NCBI GenBank assembly: GCA_002431345.1
Contig: DJEN01000013.1
Span: 13,003-56,923, forward strand
Source of the DNA: Megasphaera sp. UBA5897
GTDB lineage: Bacteria > Bacillota > Negativicutes > Veillonellales > Megasphaeraceae
Length of the DNA: 43,921 nucleotides
Reading direction: 5' to 3'
Shown here in pieces: positions 1 to 7,512 of this stretch; the first letter of the stretch is position 1; each line of letters begins with the position of its first letter. A model generated the notes under the pieces. The model worked only from the letters and a program-made list of their open reading frames with translations. It was not told the DNA's origin and did not search any database. A program made the position numbers and the translations under genes.

Positions 1-13
1 AGATGCCACAAAA

Positions 14-898
14 CTATTGTTTTATTCGAAATTCCTCAATAGTATCCATAAGCACTTCTTTAAATTTTCTGACTAATGGTCTGACAGTTCGATCCGCAAA
101 CCGGTTACTCAAAAGGAATCCTTTCCGTACAGGCGGTGAATCCGTCAATCGATACAGTTCCACATTTATATCTTTTTTTAGGGCAACAACATTACTTTCT
201 TGCAAAATAGCCCAATACCTACCGGATGAAAACAATTCCTTCAACGCCGCATATGAATCTACTACCATATGTGGTTTATATCCATGAAAAGCTTTTTCAT
301 GCCAATAATAAAAATCATCATCCCATGGTTGGTATATTTCATGTTCCGGGTCCAATTCATCAGGACGAATTAGTTGAATTGGTTTTTCAGCATATCCTGG
401 TTTTACTAGATAATATTGCTGCGTAAATAACATTTCGCAGGTCACAGCCTGCATCTCTTCTGCTGCAGAAACAATAGCTAAATCTAATTTCCTATCAGAA
501 ATCATTTTGTATACTCCATTTGTTTGGTAGGTATATAAAGAAAACCGAATCGACTCAGCATCTGTCATTTTCTCACAAACTCTGCAAACCAATGGAATCT
601 GATAGCTAGCAATAGACGATATCATGAGTGTTTTAGCAATATCCGTACTACTTTCATACAAATTTTCATAATCTTCATACAACCTTTTTGCCTTTTCTAA
701 AAACAATTTACCCCGTTTCGTTAACTCTACTTCTTGTTTTCCTTTTTTTCTTACTAACAGGGAATATCCAAGTTCTTCTTCTAATTGTTGAATCCTGTTC
801 GAAATGGTTGGTTGGGTTTTATATAAAATACGAGACGCTCGTGTCAAATTTCGGACTTCACTTATCACAATAAAAGTTTCTATCTGCTGATAATCCAT
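14..898 (-). CDS. LysR-family transcriptional regulator
   Basis: This is a LysR-type regulator of about 294 residues, the usual family length. Residues 1-60 form the winged helix-turn-helix (DYQQIETFIVISEVRNLTRA, then TQPTISNRIQQLEEELG). The rest is the periplasmic-binding-protein-like effector domain. An in-frame ATG 57 bases further upstream exists, but the start at 898 is preferred because GGGAGAAAG lies just before it and the N-terminus then matches the family. It is divergent from the PLP enzyme/symporter pair beginning at 1133, so by the usual LysR logic it probably controls those genes and itself. A 17-base dyad (929-945) lies between its start and its promoter. The effector is unknown. 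The family call is secure, the target inferred. Confidence 0.93.
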   Translation of the reverse strand: MDYQQIETFIVISEVRNLTRASRILYKTQPTISNRIQQLEEELGYSLLVRKKGKQEVELTKRGKLFLEKAKRLYEDYENLYESSTDIAKTLMISSIASYQIPLVCRVCEKMTDAESIRFSLYTYQTNGVYKMISDRKLDLAIVSAAEEMQAVTCEMLFTQQYYLVKPGYAEKPIQLIRPDELDPEHEIYQPWDDDFYYWHEKAFHGYKPHMVVDSYAALKELFSSGRYWAILQESNVVALKKDINVELYRLTDSPPVRKGFLLSNRFADRTVRPLVRKFKEVLMDTIEEFRIKQ

Positions 899-928
899 AT
901 ACTTTCTCCCGCTCAAAATATAAATAAA

Positions 929-945
929 ATTTATATAATATAAAT
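929..945. promoter_or_regulatory. Candidate LysR operator (AT-rich dyad)
   Basis: Two perfect 7- to 8-base arms (ATTTATAT and ATATAAAT) surround a single central base. The dyad lies between the lysR start and its likely -10 box. LysR proteins commonly bind such AT-rich interrupted dyads in divergent intergenic regions. The flanking DNA is itself AT-rich, so chance is possible. Confidence 0.35.
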
Positions 946-960
946 GTAAAATCAATTTTT

Positions 961-990
961 ATTTTAATCTATCTTGTTTTATACTGTCAA
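961..990 (-). promoter_or_regulatory. Promoter of the LysR gene at 14-898
   Basis: On the minus strand a perfect TTGACA (985-990) is followed, after 18 bases, by TAAAAT (961-966). The orientation fits the lysR gene. For the opposite gene a TATAAT at 1044-1049 is a possible -10 box, but no convincing -35 box accompanies it, as is common for an activator-dependent LysR target. Confidence 0.55.
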
Positions 991-1132
991 TAAGAAATGT
1001 TGAAAACGAAATATTTTTAACATTTTTAGTTTGTTTTCATTATTATAATTTGTTTATTTTTATGTTTTATTTTTCATTTGCATTTGAATTATCTATTGGC
1101 TTTAAATTTTATTTACGAAAGGAATGACTAAA

Positions 1133-2407
1133 ATGCAAACATCAAAAAAATTATTTTCACCGAAAGAATTGGCTGAATTACGATCTCACTTTTCTTTTGT
1201 TGATACTGACAAGAATGGCAACCACCGTTTATTTTTTGATAACGCAGGTGGTTCACTTCGGCTTAAAGAAGCTGAAGAAGCATTTAAAGAAACTGACGAG
1301 TTACCAGATGCTTCCGAACACACCAATACAATGGCTCTTAAATTATTGGAGTTAGAAAACAAGGGCCGTGCTGATATCCGTACAATTTTCGGCACACAGA
1401 AAGGATCAATTGCAACAGGTTATACAGCATCACAATTAATGATGGAAGCTGTACGCATCATGAGCGAAAATGCCAATGGAACAAATTGTGTTACTTCATC
1501 CTTGGAACATCCTTCATCTTTTGATGCCATGTCTATGTATGCAGAAAAATACAATCGTGAACTCCGCGTTATTCCAGCTAATAAAGAAACTGGAAATATT
1601 GACACGGATACTGTATTAAGCCGTGTTGATAAAAACACAGCTATCCTCAGTATTATGGCTGCTTCTAATATATCTGGTCATATTATTGATATTCATACAA
1701 TTGCAAAAGAAGCTCGCAACATTAATCCGAATATTATTATCATCAGTGATGCAGTACAACATGCTCCCCATGGTATATTAAATCCCGAAAAATCCGGCAT
1801 TGATGTCATGAACTTTGCACCTTATAAATTTTTTGGCATTCGTGGCTTCGGACTGATGTACCTATCTGATCGAGTAAAAAATTTCAACCACCATAAATTG
1901 TTGGGCAAACCTTCTGACGATTGGGAAATTGGTAGCCCTGCTACAGCTCACTTTGCAGCGATATCCTCTATTGTCGACTATGTATGTCACATCGGTTTAT
2001 GGGAAAATCCACAAGAACAAAACCGTCGTAAATTATTTGAATCTGGTATGATGCGTATTGCCGCACATGAACAAGCTTTACTAGATGTCCTTGTAAATGG
2101 CACTAACAATACCCCTGGACTGCGGAATATCAAAGGAATTACTATAAAAATGGATGATATTGATCTTAGTCATCGTGACCTGATCACAGGATTTGAATTT
2201 GATAACATGAATGCCACCCAAGGTCGTGCTGAACTAGAAAAAAGACACATGATTACTTTCGAACGCATTGCCAGCAGTATTTATTCCAGCCGAATGCTTA
2301 AACAATTTAATTCTTCCGGAGTCGTTCGCATTTCTCCTCTCCATGTTAACAGTGTAGCTGAAATGGAAGAATTTTTACGGGCTGCTCAGGAAGTTGCTGT
2401 ATTGTAA
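1133..2407 (+). CDS. Aminotransferase class V-fold PLP-dependent enzyme (NifS/SufS superfamily)
   Basis: This 424-residue enzyme has the class-V fold of cysteine desulfurases and related lyases. Near residues 206-210 the cofactor motif reads SDAVQH, giving an Asp for the pyridine nitrogen plus Gln/His. Lys232 in APYKFFG is the expected Schiff-base lysine. Near the C-terminus, where SufS/NifS proteins carry the R-x-G-x-x-C loop, this protein has no cysteine (around ERIASSIYSSR), so sulfur transfer by the usual mechanism is unlikely. The start at 1133 is chosen over 1124 because AAAGGA (1118-1123) is correctly spaced only for 1133. The gene is followed after 34 bases by a symporter gene, so it probably acts on an imported amino acid or related amine. 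The substrate cannot be named from sequence. Confidence 0.85.
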   Translation: MQTSKKLFSPKELAELRSHFSFVDTDKNGNHRLFFDNAGGSLRLKEAEEAFKETDELPDASEHTNTMALKLLELENKGRADIRTIFGTQKGSIATGYTASQLMMEAVRIMSENANGTNCVTSSLEHPSSFDAMSMYAEKYNRELRVIPANKETGNIDTDTVLSRVDKNTAILSIMAASNISGHIIDIHTIAKEARNINPNIIIISDAVQHAPHGILNPEKSGIDVMNFAPYKFFGIRGFGLMYLSDRVKNFNHHKLLGKPSDDWEIGSPATAHFAAISSIVDYVCHIGLWENPQEQNRRKLFESGMMRIAAHEQALLDVLVNGTNNTPGLRNIKGITIKMDDIDLSHRDLITGFEFDNMNATQGRAELEKRHMITFERIASSIYSSRMLKQFNSSGVVRISPLHVNSVAEMEEFLRAAQEVAVL

Positions 2408-2441
2408 TCAGTTATAAAATAACTAAAAAGGAGGAAAAGTT

Positions 2442-3674
2442 ATGTCTATAAAAAAACTAGGATTAGGTTCAAGAATTTTTATTGGTATACTCATTGGAAT
2501 TGTAATTGGCTTTCTTTCGCCAGATTTAACTAAAATGCTCTCTCCTTTTGGCACTATTTTTTTACGAATGTTAAAAATGCTAATCGTACCACTTGTTTTT
2601 TTTAGTATTACTAGTGGTGTATGTAAAATGGGTGACATCAAACAGTTGGTAACTGTCGGTCTCCGTTTTGTCTTCTATATTCTTATTACTTCAGGATTAG
2701 CAGCAGCATTGGGATCGCTTGTTGGCATCTTGATGAATATCGGCAGTGGTACAACAGAATTTCTCAAAGCCGGTGCTGAAGTTAAAAATGTTGACTACAA
2801 TTTTATAAACAATGTGGTATCTTGGTTCCCTGAAAATATATTTGACGCTATGGTAAAACAGGACATGCTTCAAATTATTGTATTCTCACTTTTTCTTGGT
2901 ATCGCAATACTTTTCCTTAATAAAAAAGTATCTAATTTAGCAAAAATTATTGACCAATGTACGGACGTTATGCTAAAAATCACGGACTTTGTTATGGCAT
3001 TCTCTCCTATTGGTATCGCCTCCTTGATGGCAACCATGGTCAATACCATTAGTGGAGCAACCGTAAAAGATATTGCCGCCTTTGTCATCGCAGACTACGT
3101 AACATGTGCTATTTTTTTCCTTATTATGTATCCACTTATGTTAAAAGTACTAGCAAATCTTTCACCATTACATTTTTTTCACAAAATAAGTGAACCCATG
3201 CTAGTTGCTATTTCTACTACCTCCTCGGCTGCTACACTCCCAATTTCTTTGAAAGTAGCTGGGCAAAAATTAGGAATTCCCGAAAACATATTCGGTTTTA
3301 CACTTCCCTTAGGAAACACATGTGGAATGAATGGTTTTGCTGTTTTTATCGGCCTCTGCTGTGTTTTTTGCTCCCATTTATATGGAGTAAATATTACATT
3401 CTCTCAGCTAATGCTCTATATTTTCCTGGGAATTATTCTCTCCGTCGGAGCGGCTGGAGTTAAAGGTGCTGGAATTGTTATGAGCACTGTATTACTTCAA
3501 GCTATCGGTATGCCTCTTGATGTTATTCCCATTTATGCTGCTATTTGGCCTATCATCGATCCACCACACACACTGCTTAATAATGCAAGTGATCTTGTTG
3601 GAACAGGCATTATAGCTAAACGCCTTGGAAAAATGGATATGGATACATATTATGATAAGAAAAATAATTTCTAA
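2442..3674 (+). CDS. Dicarboxylate/amino acid:cation symporter (DAACS family)
   Basis: This is an integral membrane protein of 410 residues of the GltP/GltT/DctA family, which imports glutamate, aspartate, serine/threonine or C4-dicarboxylates with Na+ or H+. The N-terminus (LGLGSRIFIGILIGIVIGF), the re-entrant serine-rich loop (AISTTSSAATLPISLKVA) and the substrate region (GNTCGMNGFAVFIGL, later DPPHTLLNNASDLVGTGI) are typical. A strong AAAGGAGG precedes the ATG. It is the second gene of a two-gene operon with the PLP enzyme and ends at a hairpin terminator. Canonical members have an NMDGTA-like motif where this one has GMNGFA, so the transported substrate may differ from glutamate or aspartate. 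Confidence 0.93.
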   Translation: MSIKKLGLGSRIFIGILIGIVIGFLSPDLTKMLSPFGTIFLRMLKMLIVPLVFFSITSGVCKMGDIKQLVTVGLRFVFYILITSGLAAALGSLVGILMNIGSGTTEFLKAGAEVKNVDYNFINNVVSWFPENIFDAMVKQDMLQIIVFSLFLGIAILFLNKKVSNLAKIIDQCTDVMLKITDFVMAFSPIGIASLMATMVNTISGATVKDIAAFVIADYVTCAIFFLIMYPLMLKVLANLSPLHFFHKISEPMLVAISTTSSAATLPISLKVAGQKLGIPENIFGFTLPLGNTCGMNGFAVFIGLCCVFCSHLYGVNITFSQLMLYIFLGIILSVGAAGVKGAGIVMSTVLLQAIGMPLDVIPIYAAIWPIIDPPHTLLNNASDLVGTGIIAKRLGKMDMDTYYDKKNNF

Positions 3675-3720
3675 AAATTATGTCATCTATCGGATTAAAA
3701 ATACTATTGCATCGTAAATT

Positions 3721-3781
3721 AACATTACCGCTGAGAAGTATCTATACACTCTCAGCGGTAATGTTTGATTAAAATTTTTTT
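3721..3781 (+). terminator. Rho-independent terminator of the PLP enzyme/symporter operon
   Basis: A perfect 16-bp stem pairs 3721-3736 with 3750-3765 around a 13-base loop, followed by a T-run at 3775-3781. Its position 46 bases after the symporter stop fits intrinsic termination. Confidence 0.9.
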
Positions 3782-3850
3782 AGTGTACCAACTCACCCCA
3801 ATGCTTTTGAGTGATGCTGTTTGATATAGCTTGCGTTTCGGTTAGAATTT

Positions 3851-4675
3851 TTAAAAGAAATCATCGCCGCCGTCATCATAATCAAACGAGCTGCCGGTAT
3901 CACTGTCATCATAGCTGTCATCTGTATCTGTCCAGTCATCATCTCCATTTTCTTCATAGGACGTATCCGTTGCAGTGTCATCATAAGATGAATCATCACT
4001 CGTATCGTCGGCCGCATAGTCAGTACTGTCTGCGTCGTTTTCCTCATACATCGTGTCGCTGCTGTTGGCATCATCGTCTGCTGTATCAGCATAGTCGTCA
4101 CTGCGCATCAAGTTGAGCATGTCGTCGCGGGTCTGCACGTCATGATGCCCCATCAGCGTATTGGCTACGGCACCTGTAACGGCTCCGATTGCTGCCGCTT
4201 TCATGTACGTTCCCATGTTACTGGTTCTATTGCCGCTGTTTATCGGCTGCTGCATGTCGGGAGATTGCTGCCGATGTTCTAACAGCGTATGCGGCGCGGG
4301 CTGAGATGCCGTACGGTTTGCAGGTGCCTCCTCTTGGGTTCCGGCAGGGATGTTTTCTGCTCCTGTGTAGGATTGACGCAGCATATCTATCGTCCGGTAC
4401 AGCTGGTCCAACAGCATGAGCGTTTCCATCTTTTTGGTTTTGACTCCCCGTTTTTTAGCTTCTACCAAATATACCAGTGCTTGGGAATAATCGGGAATAG
4501 CCTGAGAAGAAAGCAAAATTTGTTCTGCTTTTTCTAACGCTGCCTGAGATGCTGACGGTTTGGCTGCTGCAGAAGCAGCAGGCTGCGTCATATCCGCGCA
4601 TTTTGCGCCGCAGTGCATGCAAAACTTATCCGTATCCCCTAATTTACTGCCGCAGTGTATACAAAATTTAGCCAT
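3851..4675 (-). CDS. Zinc-ribbon protein with long acidic low-complexity tail
   Basis: This 274-residue protein opens with a double zinc ribbon: two CxxC pairs in FCIHCGSKLGDTDKFCMHCG and a further Cys, a zinc-ribbon-like arrangement. Residues 45-110 look helical (AEQILLSSQAIPDYSQALVY, then TLMLLDQLYRTIDMLRQ). A glycine/alanine-rich hydrophobic stretch near residue 160 (KAAAIGAVTGAVANTLMG) could be a membrane or glycine-zipper helix. The last 90 residues are almost only Asp, Ser, Thr, Tyr and Glu. GAGGA precedes the ATG, with an extended -10 box further upstream. I do not recognise a characterised function. Such proteins are usually annotated only by the ribbon. It is a single gene between two terminators. 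Confidence 0.8.
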   Translation of the reverse strand: MAKFCIHCGSKLGDTDKFCMHCGAKCADMTQPAASAAAKPSASQAALEKAEQILLSSQAIPDYSQALVYLVEAKKRGVKTKKMETLMLLDQLYRTIDMLRQSYTGAENIPAGTQEEAPANRTASQPAPHTLLEHRQQSPDMQQPINSGNRTSNMGTYMKAAAIGAVTGAVANTLMGHHDVQTRDDMLNLMRSDDYADTADDDANSSDTMYEENDADSTDYAADDTSDDSSYDDTATDTSYEENGDDDWTDTDDSYDDSDTGSSFDYDDGGDDFF

Positions 4676-4719
4676 AACAATCCTCTTCTTTCTTTTCTGT
4701 ATATCTAATTCATGCTTGT

Positions 4720-4728
4720 ATTATAACA
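4720..4728 (-). promoter_or_regulatory. Extended -10 promoter of the zinc-ribbon gene
   Basis: The minus strand reads TGTTATAAT, a TGn-extended -10 box, about 45 bases before the start codon at 4675. No good -35 box is visible. Confidence 0.5.
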
Positions 4729-4789
4729 CATCACAGAAATGAATTTGCTGCACTTTGTTTTGCCTAGTATAATAATAAACAAATTAAAA

Positions 4790-4836
4790 GAATCGACCAC
4801 TGGCTAATGAATGTGGTTTTAGCCAGTGGTCGATTC
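4790..4836 (-). terminator. Hairpin terminator downstream of the hydrolase gene
   Basis: A perfect 16-bp stem (4790-4805 with 4821-4836) with a 15-base loop is flanked by T-rich sequence on both strands. It lies 46 bases beyond the stop of the minus-strand hydrolase and separates it from the zinc-ribbon gene. Confidence 0.85.
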
Positions 4837-4881
4837 CTTTTTATTTATTGACAAAAAGCGGCACTACAAATTTTCTTAAAG

Positions 4882-6021
4882 CTATTTCAAATGTTTCTTA
4901 AAAAACTGTTCAAATATATCAAAGGGAATTTTCTGTGTATTATCGTATAAATCCGTATGGTTTGCGCCAGGAACGATATACAGCTCTTTATCCTTCGAAC
5001 CGATGGCCTTATAAGCATCTTCGCTGAAATAACGGGAATGTGCTTTTTCACCTACCACAATCAGAGCAGGCGTACGCATTTCTTTGGCGTATTCCATAAT
5101 AGGCATATTGATAAAAGAAAGCGGCATGGTATTCGTCCAAGACCCGTTTGGATTGGAATTGATCGAACGCGGATGATAGCCACGGTTTGTTCGATAAAAT
5201 TGCGCATATTCTGCAATAAATTTCGGTGTTTTCGAGGTAATATCTTTTTGGGGATCTAGATTATTAGCTGGAGCTAAGGTTGTGTAATCATGTTTCGAGC
5301 TTTCCCAGCGATTAGTATTGAGCTGTTCTTTTATTTGGTAACGTGTCTCTGCCGTTTGTGGTGCTGTACGATCATATTTCCCCTGCGGATCCATTTTTAT
5401 TTCATAGCCATTGGCCATTACACGGGTCATATTATACATTGTACTTGTAGCCACCGCTTTGACTCGGGTATCTTGAATCGCATCATTCAAAGCAAAGCCG
5501 CCCCAGCCACAAATACCCAAGATGCCAATCTTGTTGCGGTCTACCATATCCAAAGAACCCAAATAATCTACTGCGGCACTAAAGTCTTCCGTATTGATAT
5601 CCGGGGAAGCCGTATTGCGCGGATTGCCTGAACTTTCACCGGTAAAGGACGGATCAAAGGCAATGGTTACAAAACCTCGTTCTGCCAATGTCTGTGCATA
5701 AAGACCGCTAGACTGTTCTTTTACTGCACCAAACGGCCCGCTTACGGCAATAGCTGCTAACTTACCTTGTAGGTGCTTGGGCATATATAAATCCCCTGCC
5801 AAGGTAAACCCATACCGATTTTTGAACGTCACTTTACAGTGATCTACTTTGTCAGACTTTGGAAAGATTTTATCCCATTTCTGTTCCAACTGGATTGTCT
5901 GTTCCGGCACTAAAACAGTCGCTGCATTTTCCGGTATGGCGGCAAAAGCAGTAGCCGCCGCAAGCGTCGCAGCCAACAAAACAGCAGCAGAAATAGGTCT
6001 TATGGCTTTTTTCAACATCAT
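4882..6021 (-). CDS. Exported alpha/beta hydrolase (YcjY/dienelactone hydrolase-like)
   Basis: This 379-residue protein begins with a clear signal peptide (residues 1-28: basic MMLKKAIRP, hydrophobic alanine/leucine core, cleavage near AFA). The alpha/beta hydrolase domain follows, with the oxyanion region near AVSGPFGAVKEQ and FDPSFTGESSG. At the nucleophile elbow, residues 169-175 read GICGWGG instead of GxSxG, so Cys171 or an unusual residue would have to serve. The catalytic His is probably His355 in GANHTDLYD. The start at 6021 is chosen over the upstream ATG because AGAGGAG lies just before it and it opens directly into the signal peptide. Its promoter contains a perfect dyad (6078-6092). 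The substrate is unknown, an ester or carboxylate being likely. The following MFS gene is on the same strand. Confidence 0.85.
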   Translation of the reverse strand: MMLKKAIRPISAAVLLAATLAAATAFAAIPENAATVLVPEQTIQLEQKWDKIFPKSDKVDHCKVTFKNRYGFTLAGDLYMPKHLQGKLAAIAVSGPFGAVKEQSSGLYAQTLAERGFVTIAFDPSFTGESSGNPRNTASPDINTEDFSAAVDYLGSLDMVDRNKIGILGICGWGGFALNDAIQDTRVKAVATSTMYNMTRVMANGYEIKMDPQGKYDRTAPQTAETRYQIKEQLNTNRWESSKHDYTTLAPANNLDPQKDITSKTPKFIAEYAQFYRTNRGYHPRSINSNPNGSWTNTMPLSFINMPIMEYAKEMRTPALIVVGEKAHSRYFSEDAYKAIGSKDKELYIVPGANHTDLYDNTQKIPFDIFEQFFKKHLK

Positions 6022-6069
6022 AGTATCTCCTCTTTTCACATTCAAATGATTGCTTAGCATCTTGGTTAC

Positions 6070-6098
6070 AGTATAACTAGATTAGTAATCTATGACAA
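6070..6098 (-). promoter_or_regulatory. Promoter of the hydrolase gene with built-in operator
   Basis: On the minus strand TTGTCA (6093-6098) and TATACT (6070-6075) are separated by exactly 17 bases. That spacer contains the perfect dyad TAGATTAGTAATCTA (6078-6092: 7-base arms, one central base). An operator between the -35 and -10 boxes is the classic position for a repressor. The cognate regulator is not evident next to the gene. Confidence 0.75.
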
Positions 6099-6200
6099 AT
6101 ACATATAATTTATATTTAGTCATGTTTTTAACTTATGGCCAATCAGTTAGCGCAGCCACATTTTTGCTTGTTGCTTCCTCTTCCCGCTCCTTATTCTCCT

Positions 6201-7382
6201 TCAACTGCCAACAGAATGTTCCAACGGATTTATGCTGCGCTGAATGCATTGACTCCAAAACAAAATTCCTGCTGCGATGATAAAAAGCAGTCCGCTGCAG
6301 CCAACATACTCCATACCCCAGCAATCAATAAACATACCGCTTACTGTCGTAGCCGCCATCGTACCCAGGTTCGCTGAAGTGAGAAATAGACCGTTGGCAA
6401 AATCAGGAGCAGCCGGCGCAGCGTGGGAAAGCCAAAACTGATTGATATTGGCATTGATGCCGGCAAGAATTCCCCAGAGAATTGTAAGAATCGCTGCCAT
6501 AGGCCAACTGCTCCCGTCCGTAAGCAGCAGAAGATACAGCACAGCAAGCAAGAAAGGAAATACTTTCACTGTCGTTTGAGGACGGTGAGAAAGCAAATAT
6601 CCAGCTGCCATACTTCCCAAAATATTGCAAAAACCGTAAACAAAAAGGAGCAGACTAACAAGAGCGGGTACCAATTCTGTCACACTTGTCAAATACGCTG
6701 CCCAGTAATTAAAAACACCGAAGATAGATCCGTTTAGGAAAATAACAGCGAAAATTGCTGCCCAAACAATGGGCTTTTTCAGCACGGCCAACTGTTGTCC
6801 ATACGACATCTTCCTTCCTATTGGCATCGAGGGAACCAAGAATGTTGTCGCCAACAGGACTCCAAAAGTAGTTATTGCAAAAAAAGTCATCGACGCAGCC
6901 AGTGAAATGCTCTCTGCCAAAAAATTACTGATGGGAATCCCTACTACCATACCTGCTGATACACCAATATTTATTTTGGCAACTGCTTTAGGGGCTTCTT
7001 TTGCTCCAACCAGTGCCGCTGCTACTGTAAAGGCCAGCGAACAGTACACTGGATGGAAAAATGCAGGCAGTACCCGTACGGCCAAAAGCAAGTTAAAATC
7101 TGTAGCAAACACAGAAATTGTATTGCATATCGTAAATAATCCCAATACAAAAAGCATGATGTGCTTGCGATTGAAACGAGAGAAGATGAGCGGCATAATG
7201 GGACCTGCAATTGCCACGCCTAAAGCAAAAAGACTGATAAGCAGTCCTGCATGAGCGATAGTCACATCATAATGTACTGCAACATAAGGCAAGATACCGA
7301 TAAATCCCATTTCTGTATTGAGAATACCAAACACCCCTGTCATTAGGATAAAAATCAAAAGATTTTTGTTCACTTGTATCAC
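6201..7382 (-). CDS. MFS transporter, AraJ/YdhP-like efflux permease
   Basis: This protein of 393 residues has about twelve hydrophobic segments, the standard size of major facilitator permeases. The N-terminus (FGILNTEMGFIGILPYVA) and the loop between TM2 and TM3 (MPLIFSRFNRKHIMLF) fit the drug:H+ antiporter-1 type, as in AraJ, YdhP and sugar-efflux proteins. The start is a GTG at 7382, preceded by AAAGGAG with correct spacing. It is divergent from a LysR gene that probably controls it, with face-to-face promoters in a 130-base gap. The exported substrate (drug, sugar or purine) cannot be deduced. No obvious terminator follows its stop, so readthrough towards the hydrolase gene is possible. 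Confidence 0.88.
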   Translation of the reverse strand: MIQVNKNLLIFILMTGVFGILNTEMGFIGILPYVAVHYDVTIAHAGLLISLFALGVAIAGPIMPLIFSRFNRKHIMLFVLGLFTICNTISVFATDFNLLLAVRVLPAFFHPVYCSLAFTVAAALVGAKEAPKAVAKINIGVSAGMVVGIPISNFLAESISLAASMTFFAITTFGVLLATTFLVPSMPIGRKMSYGQQLAVLKKPIVWAAIFAVIFLNGSIFGVFNYWAAYLTSVTELVPALVSLLLFVYGFCNILGSMAAGYLLSHRPQTTVKVFPFLLAVLYLLLLTDGSSWPMAAILTILWGILAGINANINQFWLSHAAPAAPDFANGLFLTSANLGTMAATTVSGMFIDCWGMEYVGCSGLLFIIAAGILFWSQCIQRSINPLEHSVGS

Positions 7383-7408
7383 GGCACTCCTTTCCTGTAA
7401 ACAGTTTT

Positions 7409-7437
7409 AGAATAGCACAAGATCTTTTTGATAACAA
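7409..7437 (-). promoter_or_regulatory. Promoter of the MFS transporter gene
   Basis: Minus-strand TTGTTA (7432-7437) and TATTCT (7409-7414) are spaced by 17 bases, leading to the GTG start at 7382. Confidence 0.55.
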
Positions 7438-7464
7438 ATACTTATCATTTTTATCCAGTCATAA

Positions 7465-7493
7465 TTGAAACGCATACCTGATTTTGGTATACT
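7465..7493 (+). promoter_or_regulatory. Promoter of the LysR gene at 7513, with interrupted dyad
   Basis: TTGAAA (7465-7470) and TATACT (7488-7493) are spaced by 17 bases. A dyad ATACC-N7-GGTAT (7474-7490) covers the spacer and the -10 box, as expected for LysR autorepression. The promoter occupies the place where a longer upstream reading frame would begin, which supports the downstream start at 7513. Confidence 0.7.
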
Positions 7494-7512
7494 AGCAGCA
7501 GAGGTGAAAAAA

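Noticed and set aside
3910..4080. Apparent CRISPR-like or tandem DNA repeats in the zinc-ribbon gene
   Set aside because: The repeats are short, irregular and in frame, with no spacers or constant repeat length. They encode the acidic tail.
3793..4116. Open frames rich in Met/Thr and His/Cys opposite or beside the acidic tail of the zinc-ribbon protein
   Set aside because: They arise from the repetitive GAT/TCA-type codons of the Asp/Ser tail read in other frames.
6133..6324. Small minus-strand frame after the MFS gene
   Set aside because: It overlaps the MFS 3' end in another frame and has no ribosome site or recognisable similarity.
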